This document shows positions 7,618 through 16,868 of a DNA stretch of 64,000 bases, in pieces (position 1 is the first letter of the stretch; every line of letters begins with the position of its first letter). The translations under genes and the position numbers were made by a program. This stretch comes from Aeromonas sanarellii (lineage in GTDB: Bacteria > Pseudomonadota > Gammaproteobacteria > Enterobacterales > Aeromonadaceae). The notes under the pieces are model-generated. The model had not been told where the DNA came from, made no database searches, and saw nothing but the letters and a program-made list of their open reading frames with translations. The stretch spans positions 124,001 to 188,000 of the forward strand of contig NZ_CDBN01000021.1 in the NCBI RefSeq assembly GCF_000820085.1, given 5' to 3'.

Positions 7618-8622
7618 TCAACAGATCCGCGGCAGCAGCTCCCCCTGCGGCAGCTCCAGATAACGGCGGCTGCCCCAGGGGTTGTTGAGGATCACCTTGT
7701 GGCGATCGCTCGCCTGCACCACGCCGATCTGGCTTGCCGAAGGGTTGAATTGCCGCAAGATGCCCAGCGCGTCCTGCACCTGTTCGGCAGGCAGAGCAAG
7801 CACCATGGTCCCCTCGTTGGCGAGATCATGGGGCTCGAAACCGTAGAGCTCGCACAGGCCGCGCACCGGATCGCACACCGGGATGGCGGACTCCTCCAGC
7901 TCGATGGCCACCTGGGAGGCGGTGCTCCACTCGTTGAGCACGGCGGCAAGGCCGCCACGGGTGGCATCGCGCAGGGCGTGCGGGGTAATACCAGCTTTTA
8001 GCAGCGCTTCTACCTGCGGCCAGAGGGTGGTGCAGTCGCTTTTCAGATCAGATCCCAGTTGCAGGGCGTCGCGGGCCATCAGGATGCAGGCGCCGTGGCT
8101 GCCGATATCCCGCGACACCAGAATGGCGTCACCGGCTTTGAGGCTCCGTACCGAGATGCCCCGGCTCTGTTCAGGCAGAGGGAAAGTGCCGACCCCGCTG
8201 GTGTTGATAAAGATCTTGTCGGCTGCCCCCTTGGGCACCACCTTGGTGTCGCCGCAGACGATGCGGGCACCGCTGTTGGCAAGCTCAGTGGCCATCGATT
8301 CGACGATGCGGGCGAGATCGGCGTAGGGGAAACCCTCCTCGATGATAAAGCTGCAGCTCAGATACTCGGGCTTGGCCCCCATCATGGCCAAATCGTTGAC
8401 CGTGCCGGCGATGGCCAGCTTGCCGATATCGCCCCCCTCGAAGAACAGCGGCGAGACGGTAAAGCTGTCGGTGGTGAAGGCGACGGGGCCGTTTACCGGC
8501 AACAGGGCGGCATCTTCACCGCGCAGCAGGATCTCGTTACCGAAGTGGCGAAAGAAGAGCTGGTTGATCAGCTGGTTCATCTCCACGCCGCCGCCGCCGT
8601 GGCTAAGTTGGATTTCTCTCAT
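7618..8622 (-). CDS. hypE: Hydrogenase maturation protein HypE (carbamoyl dehydratase)
   Basis: 334 aa, PurM-like ATP-binding enzyme. Its C-terminal cysteine is carbamoylated by HypF and dehydrated to a thiocyanate, the source of the CN ligands. The protein ends exactly in PRIC, the conserved reactive tail. Other family marks are the N-terminal SHGGGG, the metal/ATP motif FTTDSFTVSPLFFEGGDIGK near residues 50-70, AGTVNDLAMMGA, and DATRGGLAAVLNE near 228. The ATG at 8622 overlaps the hypD stop by four bases (ATGA), supporting this start over longer ones. Confidence 0.95.
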   Translation of the reverse strand: MREIQLSHGGGGVEMNQLINQLFFRHFGNEILLRGEDAALLPVNGPVAFTTDSFTVSPLFFEGGDIGKLAIAGTVNDLAMMGAKPEYLSCSFIIEEGFPYADLARIVESMATELANSGARIVCGDTKVVPKGAADKIFINTSGVGTFPLPEQSRGISVRSLKAGDAILVSRDIGSHGACILMARDALQLGSDLKSDCTTLWPQVEALLKAGITPHALRDATRGGLAAVLNEWSTASQVAIELEESAIPVCDPVRGLCELYGFEPHDLANEGTMVLALPAEQVQDALGILRQFNPSASQIGVVQASDRHKVILNNPWGSRRYLELPQGELLPRIC

Positions 8623-9737
8623 TGTTCCTGGATCCCCATATATCGGTAGTAGGCATTGCAGGCCCCCTCGGAGCTGACCATGCAGCTGCCCATGGGCTGG
8701 GTCGGGGTGCAGCCCCGGCCAAAGACTTTGCACTGGTTGGGCTTGGCCAGGCCGCGCAGGATATCGGCGCACTGGCACGCCTTGTGGTCATCGATGGGGG
8801 TCTGACTGAGTTGAAAGTGGCGCTCCGCATCGCGCCTGGCGAAGGCGTCCCGCAGGCGCAGGGCGGAGGCGTTGATATCCCCCAGACCGCGCCAGCGAAA
8901 GTGCTCGCGGGTCTCGAAAAAGCGCTCGACCAGCCGCTGGGCGGCTTTATTGCCGCTGGCGGTGACGGCGCGGCTGTATTGCACCTCCAGCGCGTAGCGA
9001 CCCTCCACCTTCTGGCGCACCATCATCAAGAGCGCCTCCATCACATCCACCGGCTCGAAACCGCTCACCACCACAGGCACCTGATAACGATCGACGATGG
9101 GCAGGTAGATATCGGCGCCGGTGATGACGCTGACGTGGGAGGGGCCGATAAAAGCGTTCACCTTGGCGACCCCGTCGGCCATCACCGCATGAATGGCGGG
9201 CGGCACCAGCACATGGTTGATATGAAACAGCAGATTCTCAATCCCCTCAGCTTCAGCCGCAGCCAACAAGGCGGCGGTCATCGGGGTGGAGGTCTCGAAA
9301 CCGATGGCGAAGAAGACCACGATTTTCTCCGGATTCTCACGGGCGATACGCAGGGCATCGAGGGGGTCATAGACCGGGCGGATATCGCTCCCCTTGGCCC
9401 GCTGCTGGGCCAGCGTGCCCCTGGATCCCGGCACCCGGATCATGTCCCCCAGGGTGACCAGAATGACGTTCGGTTGGCAAGCCAGCTCGATGGCCTGATC
9501 GATGCGCTCTTTGGGCATGATGCAGACCGGGCAGCCGGGGCCGTGGACGAACTCGATGCTGGCCGGCAGCAGCTGGTGCAGGCCGTACTTCATGATGGTG
9601 TGGGTATGGCCGCCGCACACCTCCATCACCCGCAGCGGCTCGGGCAGATCTTTGGCAAGCTCGGTAATTTGCGCGGCGAGGGCGCGGATGACGTCGGGCT
9701 GGCGAAAGCCCTGAAAGAGATCATTGAGGGTCAGCAT
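8619..9737 (-). CDS. hypD: Hydrogenase maturation protein HypD
   Basis: 372 aa Fe-S protein that, with HypC, forms the scaffold where Fe(CN)2CO is assembled. The conserved segments are visible: MEVCGGHTHTIMKYGL near residue 39, HGPGCPVCIMP near 65, FAIGFETSTP near 144, and the C-terminal 4Fe-4S region with CQCADI, CKVFGRGCTP and EGACNAYYRY. It overlaps hypC by 7 nt at its start and hypE by 4 nt at its end. Confidence 0.95.
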   Translation of the reverse strand: MLTLNDLFQGFRQPDVIRALAAQITELAKDLPEPLRVMEVCGGHTHTIMKYGLHQLLPASIEFVHGPGCPVCIMPKERIDQAIELACQPNVILVTLGDMIRVPGSRGTLAQQRAKGSDIRPVYDPLDALRIARENPEKIVVFFAIGFETSTPMTAALLAAAEAEGIENLLFHINHVLVPPAIHAVMADGVAKVNAFIGPSHVSVITGADIYLPIVDRYQVPVVVSGFEPVDVMEALLMMVRQKVEGRYALEVQYSRAVTASGNKAAQRLVERFFETREHFRWRGLGDINASALRLRDAFARRDAERHFQLSQTPIDDHKACQCADILRGLAKPNQCKVFGRGCTPTQPMGSCMVSSEGACNAYYRYMGIQEQ

Positions 9738-9982
9738 GGCAAAATATCCTGCTCTGGCATCAGGGCCACCATCTGGCGGAAGCTCTCGAGGCTGGCCTGC
9801 GCCTCCTCTTCGTCAATCTTGCTCATCACAAAGCCGATATGGAGCAGCACATAGTCGCCCACCTGGAGAGGCTCTTCGAGCAGCATGCAGCTGACGCGCC
9901 GCTGCACCCCCAGGGTGTCGACGGTGACGCAGTTATCTTCGGGGTGCAGTTGCACCACCTGAGAGGGGATGGATAGACACAT
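9731..9982 (-). CDS. hypC: Hydrogenase maturation chaperone HypC
   Basis: 83 aa, begins MCLSIPSQV; Cys2 is the iron-binding residue exposed after removal of Met1, so the start at 9982 is preferred over a longer frame beginning at 10012. HypC shuttles the Fe(CN)2CO unit from HypD to the hydrogenase large-subunit precursor. It is a small OB-fold protein with the family pattern VGDYVLLHIGFVMSKIDEEEA near residues 43-63. It starts 5 bp after hypF ends and overlaps hypD by 7 nt. Confidence 0.94.
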   Translation of the reverse strand: MCLSIPSQVVQLHPEDNCVTVDTLGVQRRVSCMLLEEPLQVGDYVLLHIGFVMSKIDEEEAQASLESFRQMVALMPEQDILPC

Positions 9983-9987
9983 GAATT

Positions 9988-12393
9988 TCAGGACTCCGAC
10001 AAGGTGGCACAACCGGTTGTGACAGGCTGATGCGTGGCAATATGGTGGATGGCAAACCAGAGCTGACCGGCGGCGATGCCACCGTCATTGAGCGGCAGGG
10101 TTTCGCTGGTCAATACCTGCCGACCGGCCGCTTCGAGCGCGGGAACCAGCTGATCCATCAGCACCCGGTTTTGAAAGACGCCGCCCCCCAGCGCCACCGG
10201 ATAGCCGGGGAAGCGTTCGGCAAGGGCAACCACCAGATTGCTGATGGCGCGGATAAAACCGGCGGCCAGGCTGGCGGTGGAGGTGCCTTGGCGCCGCTCG
10301 CTGACAAGGGTATTGATGAGCTCGGCCCACTCGATCTGCAGCGGCCCTTCCGCTGATTGGCTGAGATCAAAGGCAAGGGGTAAGGGCTGTTCATCAGGGG
10401 CCAGCTGCAAGGCGGCTGCCTCCAGCAATAGCCCCGCTTCGCCCTCGTAATCGGGGGTGTCGATCACTCCCAAGATCGCTGCCACCGCATCGAACAGTCG
10501 ACCGATGGAACTGGAGTAAGGGGCGTTTCGACCCAGCTGCCAGAGCTGGTGCAGGTTGCTGATCCGCTTAAGGGGCAGTTGCTTGATCAACGGAATATCG
10601 AGGGCACTGATCTCCTCAGGGCTGTGCGATTCAAACAGCAGCCCCAGCAGCTGACGCACCGGCTCGCGAATGGCCGCTTCGCCGCCGATCAGCTTGAAGG
10701 GGGCAAGGTGGGCAACCCGCTCAAATCCCTGAACGTCTGCGATCAGCAGCTCGCCACCCCAGAGGGTGCCGTCATCGCCAAGGCCGGTGCCATCGAAGGC
10801 AACACCCAGCACCGGGCCCGTGATGTCGTGCTCGGCCATCACCCCCAGCAGGTGGGCGTGATGGTGCTGCACCTCGAGGTGGGTTGTACCCAGCTCCTGG
10901 CAATAGCTTTTGGCCCACTGGTGGCTGAGGTAGCCGGGGTGGCTGTCCGAGACCAGCAGCTGGGGCTTGAGATCGTAGAGATCGCGAAAGGTGGCCAGGG
11001 TCTGCTCGAAGTGCTCCTGCATCGGCAGGCTGTGCAGATCGCCGATATAGGGGCTGTAGATGCGCTGGCGGCCGAAGGCGAGCGCCAGCTGGTTCTTCTG
11101 CTGCGCCCCGACCGCCAGCAGCGGCGCCTTGACCGCCTCTTGCAGGCTGGGGGTGCAGGGGGCATAGCCCCGGGCCAACCGCAGGGTCTGGCGTCGCCCG
11201 CCTGCCCACTGCACCAGACTGTCGTCGCACGGGTGCAGGATGGGGCGGTTGTGATCCAGTATGCCGTCAATCTCGCCCCCGAGTTCCCTGACCACCGCCT
11301 CGCATTCGATGAGGATCGGGCTGCCGCGACCATTGGCGCTGGTGGCCACCAGCGGCATGGCGCAGGTATCCAGCAGCAGCTGATGGAGCGGGGTATAGGG
11401 GAGCATGACCCCAAGGTAGGGGATGCCGGGGGCTATCCCCTCGGCCAGCGGCGCTGCAGGTTGCTGCGATTCTGACGGCCGATCATCGTTTTTGCGTTTG
11501 CGCAGCAAGGTGATGGGTCTGGCCTGAGAGGCGAGCAGCGTCCACTCTGCCTCGCAGCCGGTGACATGCAATTTGGCCTCGGCAAGGGAGCCCATCATCA
11601 CCGCCAGCGGCTTGCGCGCGCGCCGTTTGAGCGTTCGCAATCTGGCAACACTCTGTTCATTGCGGGCATCACATATCAGGTGATAACCCCCCATCCCCTT
11701 GACCGCAATCAGCGCCCCCGCTTGCAGGGCGCTTGCAGCGGCCTGCAGGGCATCCTCGCGCTCGGCCAAGGCCTCGCCACGGCCATTTCGCCAGCTGAGA
11801 TGGGGCCCGCACTCGGGGCAGCTCACCGGCTGGGCATGGTAGCGTCTGTCCAGCGGGTTTTCATAGGCCGCCGCGCAGCGCGGGCACATGGCAAAGCCGG
11901 CCATGGCGGTGTGGGGGCGGTCGTAGGGGAGGCGGCGGATGATGGTGTAGCGCGGGCCGCAGTGGGTGCAGTTGGTAAAGGGGTAGTGGTGGTGGCGATC
12001 GTTGGGATTGGCCACGTCCGTGGCGCACGCCTCGCACATCCCCTGATCCGGCGAGATGGCGACCGTGGCGGCGCTCTGCTGCTGGCTGGCTTGAATTCGA
12101 AACTGGCCGTCGTAGTCGGGATCATAAGCGAGGGGCAGTTCCCGCTCGCTGAAGTGATCGATGCGGCTGAGCGGCGGTGCCAATTCGCGCAGTTCGCGGG
12201 CAAAGCTGGCCAGCTGCTCAGGGGAACCCTCGGCGCCGATAGTGACGCCGTTGGCATCGTTCAACACATAACCGGCAAGGCCGTGGCGCAGTGCCAGCCC
12301 ATAGACGAAGGGGCGAAAGCCGACCCCCTGCACTATGCCGTCGATATGGAACTCGCGGCGCAGCCGGGACAGTGTCGGGGTCTTGGCCGTCAT
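9988..12393 (-). CDS. hypF: Carbamoyltransferase HypF
   Basis: 801 aa, slightly longer than E. coli HypF. It makes carbamoyl-AMP from carbamoyl phosphate and transfers the carbamoyl group to the HypE C-terminal Cys. Domains in order: acylphosphatase-like (DGIVQGVGFRPFVYGLA near residue 18), a zinc-finger pair (CEACATDVANP, TNCTHCGPRY, CPRCAAAYENP, SCPECGPHLSW), a YrdC-like domain (IAVKGMGGYHL, RRARKPLAVM) and the Kae1/TobZ-like C-terminal part (HHAHLLGVMAEH, FDGTGLGDDGTLWGGE, ALGGGVFQNR). The ATG at 12393 is chosen; in-frame starts upstream to 12510 exist without similarity. First gene of the hyp operon. Confidence 0.93.
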   Translation of the reverse strand: MTAKTPTLSRLRREFHIDGIVQGVGFRPFVYGLALRHGLAGYVLNDANGVTIGAEGSPEQLASFARELRELAPPLSRIDHFSERELPLAYDPDYDGQFRIQASQQQSAATVAISPDQGMCEACATDVANPNDRHHHYPFTNCTHCGPRYTIIRRLPYDRPHTAMAGFAMCPRCAAAYENPLDRRYHAQPVSCPECGPHLSWRNGRGEALAEREDALQAAASALQAGALIAVKGMGGYHLICDARNEQSVARLRTLKRRARKPLAVMMGSLAEAKLHVTGCEAEWTLLASQARPITLLRKRKNDDRPSESQQPAAPLAEGIAPGIPYLGVMLPYTPLHQLLLDTCAMPLVATSANGRGSPILIECEAVVRELGGEIDGILDHNRPILHPCDDSLVQWAGGRRQTLRLARGYAPCTPSLQEAVKAPLLAVGAQQKNQLALAFGRQRIYSPYIGDLHSLPMQEHFEQTLATFRDLYDLKPQLLVSDSHPGYLSHQWAKSYCQELGTTHLEVQHHHAHLLGVMAEHDITGPVLGVAFDGTGLGDDGTLWGGELLIADVQGFERVAHLAPFKLIGGEAAIREPVRQLLGLLFESHSPEEISALDIPLIKQLPLKRISNLHQLWQLGRNAPYSSSIGRLFDAVAAILGVIDTPDYEGEAGLLLEAAALQLAPDEQPLPLAFDLSQSAEGPLQIEWAELINTLVSERRQGTSTASLAAGFIRAISNLVVALAERFPGYPVALGGGVFQNRVLMDQLVPALEAAGRQVLTSETLPLNDGGIAAGQLWFAIHHIATHQPVTTGCATLSES

Positions 12394-12772
12394 GGCGCCA
12401 CCCTGAGGGGGGGTCAGGCCGGGCCAGAAGGCGATCATCTTGAGGGGTGTCATGTGATATCGAACTCCCATCTGCAGGCCTGCCGCCACGGCGCCGGCCA
12501 TTGGGTACAACGGACAGGGGCAGGACAGGAATGCAATGCACAGGGTTGCAACGAGCTGCGTCTCGATAGCGGGGGCGTAGCCTGGGCAGGGGAGGGAGGC
12601 GGGCCTCTCATCCTGCTGCGGGGGCCAAGTTTACCGGGGCACTTGTCGCCATTACCTTGATCTCGCACCGGTTTGAGTGCCAGACGCGGCGCTTCTTTGC
12701 GATCCTGTGAGGGGCGCCACGTCTCCTGGCGGCTCGAGATCCCGGTCGGAAGAGAGAGGCGCTCAGCAATGA

Positions 12773-12798
12773 AAGAGGGAGGCGGTTGCCTCCCTCTT
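12773..12798 (-). terminator. Terminator downstream of kup
   Basis: AAGAGGGAGGC (12773-12783) pairs with GCCTCCCTCTT (12788-12798) around GGTT. On the - strand the stem is followed by TCATT. It lies 33 bp past the kup stop; 12394-12772, upstream of hypF, otherwise shows no gene. Confidence 0.7.
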
Positions 12799-12830
12799 GC
12801 GTGCCATGACCTTGGGCCCAGCGCCCGCCA

Positions 12831-14699
12831 TCAGATATCCACCTGGGATCCCAGCTCGATCACCCGGTTGGGCGGGATCTCGAACTGATCGGGCGCCCGC
12901 AGGGCGTTGCGCTGCAGCAGCATAAAGAGCTTGCCGCGCAGATAGAGGTACCAGGGGCGCTCCTTCATGATGAGGGACTCGTGGGCCATGAAGAAGGAGG
13001 TCTCCATCATACGGCAGCTTAAGCCCTCAAGGTTGCAGCGGTGGAATATCTCCTCGACGTTCGGGGTCTCGCGCCAGCCATAGCTCGCCACCACCCGCCA
13101 GAAGGTGGGTGAGAGCTGCTCGATGCAGACCCGGCGTACGTTGTGGACATAGGGCACATCCTCCACCTTCAGGGTGAGCAGGATGACGCGCTCGTGCAGC
13201 ACCTTGTTGTGCTTGAGGTTGTGCAGGAGCGCATGGGGGATGACGTTGACCACCCGCGACAGATAGACGGCGGTGCCCGCCACCCGGGTCGGCGGGGATT
13301 TTTCCAGGGAGGCGATCATGGGCTCCAGGGAGTTGCCGTGCTCGTTCAGGCGGCGGATAAGCTGGAAGCGCTCGCTCTTCCAGCTGGTCATCAGGGTGAA
13401 CATGACGGCCCCCAGGGTGAGCGGCAGCCAGCCGCCGGAGAAGACCTTGGCGAGGTTGGCGGCAAAGAGCGGCACGTCGATGGCGAGCAGCAGGGCGAAG
13501 AGGGTGACCACCAGCGGCTTGCGCCAGTGCCAGCTGTGGCGGGCCACCGAGCAGGAGAGGATGGAGGTGAGCACCATGGTGCCGGTGACGGCGATGCCAT
13601 AGGCCGCCGCCAGGTTGCTGGAGTGCTCGAAGCTCATGATGACGATCACCACAGAGAGATAGAGCAGCCAGTTGATGACCGGAATATAGATCTGGCCGGA
13701 CTCCTGCTCCGAGGTGTGCACGATGCGGATGGGGGAGAGATAGCCGAGCCGCACCGCCTGCCGGGTGAGGGAAAAGACCCCGGAGATCACCGCCTGGGAG
13801 GCGATCACCGTCGCGAGTGTCGCCAGCAGCAGCAGGGGCAGCAGGGCCCATTTCGGCGCGAGCAGGAAGAAGGGGTTGGCGATGGCCTCGGGATTGCCGA
13901 GCAGCAGGGCCCCCTGGCCGAAGTAGTTGAGCACCAGGGACGGCAGCACCACCATGAACCAGGCGCGGCGAATGGGGCTCTTGCCAAAGTGCCCCATGTC
14001 CGCATAGAGCGCCTCCACCCCCGTGATGGCCAGCACCACGGCGCCCAGGGCAAAGAAGGAGGCGCTCTGGTAGGCCATGAAGAAGCGCAGCGCCCAGACC
14101 GGGTTGAGCGCCCCCAGCACCTCGGGGTGCTGGAGGATGCTGCGAAGCCCAAGCACCGCCAGGGTCAGGAACCAGATCAGCATGATGGGGGCAAACAGCT
14201 TGCCCACGGCGGCGGTGCCGTGTTTCTGGATGGCGAACAGCAGGGTCAGCACCAGCACCGAGAGCGGCACTATATAGGGATCCAGGGAGGGGGCCGCTAT
14301 CTTCAAGCCCTCGATGGCCGACATCACCGACATGGCCGGGGTGATCACCACCTCGCCATAGAAGAAGCTGCCGCCGACGAGCCCCAGGATGATCAGCACC
14401 GGTGTCCACTTGGCCGGGGTATTGCGGGTCGCGAGCGACATCAGGGTGAGTATGCCCCCTTCGCCGGCGTTGTCCGCCCGCATCACGAAGGAGAGATACT
14501 TGACCGAGACCACCAGGATCAGCAGCCAGAAGATAAGCGAAAGAAAGCCCAGGATGGAGGCGGGCTCCACCCCGAAACCGAACTGGCCGGAGAGGCACTC
14601 GCGCAGGGTATAGAGCGGGCTGGTGCCGATGTCGCCATAGACCACGCCGATCGCCGCCAGCATGACGCCGGACAGGGCGGGTTTGTTAGTACAGTTCAT
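12831..14699 (-). CDS. kup: Low-affinity potassium transport protein Kup
   Basis: 622 aa KUP/HAK/KT proton-coupled K+ uptake protein of the inner membrane. Family landmarks: [21 protein letters not shown] near residues 14-34, [17 protein letters not shown] near 108, about twelve membrane helices to near residue 440, and a cytoplasmic C-terminal domain ending [18 protein letters not shown]. coli Kup is also 622 aa, so the gene is full length. It is monocistronic, with a hairpin after its stop, and is transcribed away from the AT-rich island that follows it in the + direction. Confidence 0.95.
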   Translation of the reverse strand: MNCTNKPALSGVMLAAIGVVYGDIGTSPLYTLRECLSGQFGFGVEPASILGFLSLIFWLLILVVSVKYLSFVMRADNAGEGGILTLMSLATRNTPAKWTPVLIILGLVGGSFFYGEVVITPAMSVMSAIEGLKIAAPSLDPYIVPLSVLVLTLLFAIQKHGTAAVGKLFAPIMLIWFLTLAVLGLRSILQHPEVLGALNPVWALRFFMAYQSASFFALGAVVLAITGVEALYADMGHFGKSPIRRAWFMVVLPSLVLNYFGQGALLLGNPEAIANPFFLLAPKWALLPLLLLATLATVIASQAVISGVFSLTRQAVRLGYLSPIRIVHTSEQESGQIYIPVINWLLYLSVVIVIMSFEHSSNLAAAYGIAVTGTMVLTSILSCSVARHSWHWRKPLVVTLFALLLAIDVPLFAANLAKVFSGGWLPLTLGAVMFTLMTSWKSERFQLIRRLNEHGNSLEPMIASLEKSPPTRVAGTAVYLSRVVNVIPHALLHNLKHNKVLHERVILLTLKVEDVPYVHNVRRVCIEQLSPTFWRVVASYGWRETPNVEEIFHRCNLEGLSCRMMETSFFMAHESLIMKERPWYLYLRGKLFMLLQRNALRAPDQFEIPPNRVIELGSQVDI

Positions 14700-15140
14700 A
14701 AAGTTGTCTGTCAGTGTGAGGATGACAAAGCTGTCACCACAGGGACCCGAACACGCGAGGATCTCGGCGCACCGTTCAGGGGATTTCCGGGGTAATGGTG
14801 GGGTAGGGGGTCAACTGGATATAAATAGGGGGCTAATCATGGAACACTGTCTGTTTATCTGCCATTCGGTGAATAATGACACAGAGTGAGCGGGTTTATG
14901 CTCAGATATAAATAATCAAAAAGGGGTGGGTAACGAAATTATTAATTGGCCGCTGATTGAAATACCCCGACCAGACCTTGGCAAGTGATTGTTTTAGCTA
15001 GCTATCCATTTTTGCCAGCGTATTACATCAAGCTGGATGAAAAATAAACGATAAAATGCTGACTAATAAAGAGAGGCTTTAGCAGTAAAAGAGAGGGGGG
15101 AAGGCTGCGATGGAGTCTTTATTTATCAAGAGATAGGAAG
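14700..15140. other. AT-rich intergenic region between kup and the island gene
   Basis: This stretch holds the kup promoter region near 14700-14800 and then turns visibly AT-rich. I see no ORF with recognisable similarity and no RNA gene. The abrupt change in composition at about 14820 marks the left edge of the island. Confidence 0.5.
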
Positions 15141-15217
15141 TAGGGTGCAATGAACGAAGTGAATTGCACCGTTAATTAAAATGCAAGAGGGCAATGCACT
15201 GCGCTTATTGCATCCTG
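15141..15217. repeat. Inverted pair of REP-like 30-base palindromic units
   Basis: Unit 1 (15141-15170, + strand) is TAGGGTGCAAT..AACGAAGTGAATTGCACC, with GGTGCAAT pairing to ATTGCACC. Unit 2 (15190-15217) read on the - strand is CAGGATGCAATAAGCGCAGTGCATTGCC, the same layout with changes. The two units face each other and are 19 bp apart, like a bacterial interspersed mosaic element. They lie just past the 3' end of the island gene and may stabilise or end its transcript. Confidence 0.65.
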
Positions 15218-15230
15218 CAGTGTTTTTTCA

Positions 15231-16085
15231 TTACGATTGTGCTCCAATCCCAATGATGTGTAATAGATGAATTTCCTCACCACCAAATGGGCTTATGGCT
15301 AGCTCAACTAAACAATTTAGTATCACAACAGGCTTTAGCATTGAGTAAATATAATCAACGTTATCTTGGTTTCCCAATATCGAGAAGCTATATTCACCAA
15401 CAGGAATCTCTTGGCCCGCCACGCTGACATTTAGTTTTCCTGCATTTTTGTATTTATTAAAGTCAAAAACTTCACAATGTAACTCAATAGTATCTTTTTG
15501 TATTTTTGTTGGAACATCAAAAGCACCACTATCTTCTGCTCCAAGAAAAATATCTTTCACTTCATTTTTAATCGGACCAGCAGAGATCTCATTTAACTTA
15601 TTTTTTCCCAGTAATGTTGCAAGTTCTTGGTAGTTTGGAAGAGCCATCTTCCCAATTTGAATTACAGTGCCATGATAGTGATGAACCTCATCCCCTATAT
15701 GTACTTTGGCATCCCCATTGTTGCTGAATTCGTAGACTGGTTGTTTCCCATTTTGTACCGCAGTGCAGACAGTTCTCAGGAAATTAAAGGTATCCTTTGT
15801 TGCATCCCATATATTTTGAGGTCCATATACAGAAACAAAAGGCAATCCTAATTGGACACCTTGTAGTGCAATATCAAAGTAGGTGAGAAGTGAACCATGC
15901 TTAATTTCTGTTGTACGGATGAAGAATTTATCTCGCTCTTTTTGGGTGAGACGTTTATTCCCGCTTACACCTAGATATGACTTATCGACAATTTTTTGAA
16001 ACTGATCTAATGCTGCAATCGCGATATGTAATGGAACGCCGTCCTTTAATTTTTCACCATCAATTTTAAATTGCATTTCGTTCAT
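15231..16085 (-). CDS. Unrecognised AT-rich island gene
   Basis: 284 aa, predicted cytoplasmic and soluble, without signal peptide or obvious membrane helix. I do not recognise the family. The N-terminal half reads as a helical domain (FKIDGEKLKDGVPLHIAIAA, TTEIKHGSLLTYFDIALQG); the centre has GDEVHHYHGTVIQIGK, and the C-terminal third (DTIELHCEVFDFNKYKNAGK, VAGQEIPVGEYSF) looks beta-rich. Base composition and codon choice are far more AT-rich than all neighbours (many TTT, AAA, ATT codons), which suggests recent transfer. It stands alone between kup and a decayed hydN fragment. An isolated accessory or defence-type gene is possible, but no catalytic motif supports that. Confidence 0.75.
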   Translation of the reverse strand: MNEMQFKIDGEKLKDGVPLHIAIAALDQFQKIVDKSYLGVSGNKRLTQKERDKFFIRTTEIKHGSLLTYFDIALQGVQLGLPFVSVYGPQNIWDATKDTFNFLRTVCTAVQNGKQPVYEFSNNGDAKVHIGDEVHHYHGTVIQIGKMALPNYQELATLLGKNKLNEISAGPIKNEVKDIFLGAEDSGAFDVPTKIQKDTIELHCEVFDFNKYKNAGKLNVSVAGQEIPVGEYSFSILGNQDNVDYIYSMLKPVVILNCLVELAISPFGGEEIHLLHIIGIGAQS

Positions 16086-16601
16086 TTTTATTCTCTAGGC
16101 TTAATTCATACATTCGCACGCTTATACGTACATGCTAACTCTGAAAGTTAATCATAATTTTTATCGGCAAGGTCATGATCAGTTTCTGGTTGCCAAGTGA
16201 GCCATAATAACCAGGCAGGTGAAAAACTAAAGAGGCATGAGCTGAAAACCAGCTCTGGCTCAAAAAATCAGCCAATATGCGGCGCATTATCGTTTGGTTT
16301 TGTCTGACTTGATGCTGGTGGGTTCGATATGAAAACTAAATAATAAGATGCTCCAGGAGTTTTTCTGATGGTGCCAATGATTCCCCCGATCAGGGGGCCA
16401 GCCCCTTCGTCACGCTCGTCAGCTACGGCAAATACCGCCTTTACCATCCAGATTACCCATTTATTTTCATAGACTTGTGATTTTATGACGGGCCATCTGC
16501 CCGTGTTGGTCTGATAAATGCCTTGTGGGGGCAGACCGCGTTGTCGCCTGCCAGGTGGGTGAGGGCGGTCGGGTGTAACGAACCATTTAGGATCCCTCTC
16601 T
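16086..16601. other. Island remainder with no supported gene
   Basis: Composition rises from AT-rich to mixed. An open frame on the - strand (16268-16744) is long, but its C-terminal part (KWVIWMVKAVFAVADERDEG) matches nothing I know and its N-terminal part runs antisense through the hydN remnant, so I do not call it. A small hairpin GAGCTG/CAGCTC lies at 16239-16255. The sequence is probably rearrangement debris. Confidence 0.4.
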
Positions 16602-16721
16602 ATAAACAGCTTCGTGATTGCAGATCCCAGTCTCTGTATTGGGTGTCGTACCTGTGAGGTGGCCTGCGCCGTTTCACGCCGGACCGGGCGTTGTGCCCAG
16701 AGTGGAGGCTGCCTTGAGTAG
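16602..16721 (+). pseudogene. 5' fragment of a hydN/hycB-type 4Fe-4S ferredoxin gene
   Basis: Read from 16602, this gives INSFVIADPSLCIGCRTCEV, then ACAVS, which matches the start of E. coli HydN (MNRFIIADASKCIGCRTCEV) and HycB closely, including the CxxCxxCxxxC cluster ligands. The expected ATG is ATA. The similarity stops after ACAVS and the frame ends at a TAG at 16719-16721, so about 90% of the gene is missing. HydN-type proteins pass electrons between formate dehydrogenase H and a hydrogenase, which fits the Ni/hydrogenase genes nearby. It is a deletion remnant directly upstream of the recR promoter. Confidence 0.72.
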
Positions 16722-16743
16722 CCACTCGGTGGGGCACCGATCA

Positions 16744-16772
16744 TTGGCGCTCGGGGCCGGCTCGGGTATAGT
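16744..16772 (+). promoter_or_regulatory. Sigma-70 type promoter for recR
   Basis: TTGGCG (16744-16749) and TATAGT (16767-16772) are separated by 17 bp. Transcription would start near 16779, about 90 bases before the recR ATG. It gives recR its own promoter in a position where many gammaproteobacteria carry dnaX and ybaB instead. Confidence 0.6.
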
Positions 16773-16868
16773 CCTGCGCCAACAAGATAGGTTCGGATGG
16801 AGGAGTCGGCGCCGCGTCAGGCAAGCGGGCCGAATCACTCCTTCGGCGCGGCTTTAAAGGATATCCCC

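Noticed and set aside
15121..15240. Possible integron attC or small RNA
   Set aside because: The symmetry is better explained by two REP-like units; no integrase-type core sites (GTTRRRY) or promoter-terminator pair were seen.
16268..16744. 158-codon - strand frame in the island
   Set aside because: Runs antisense through the hydN remnant and has no recognisable sequence. The C-terminal part (16268-16500) could be a real fragment, but support is too weak.
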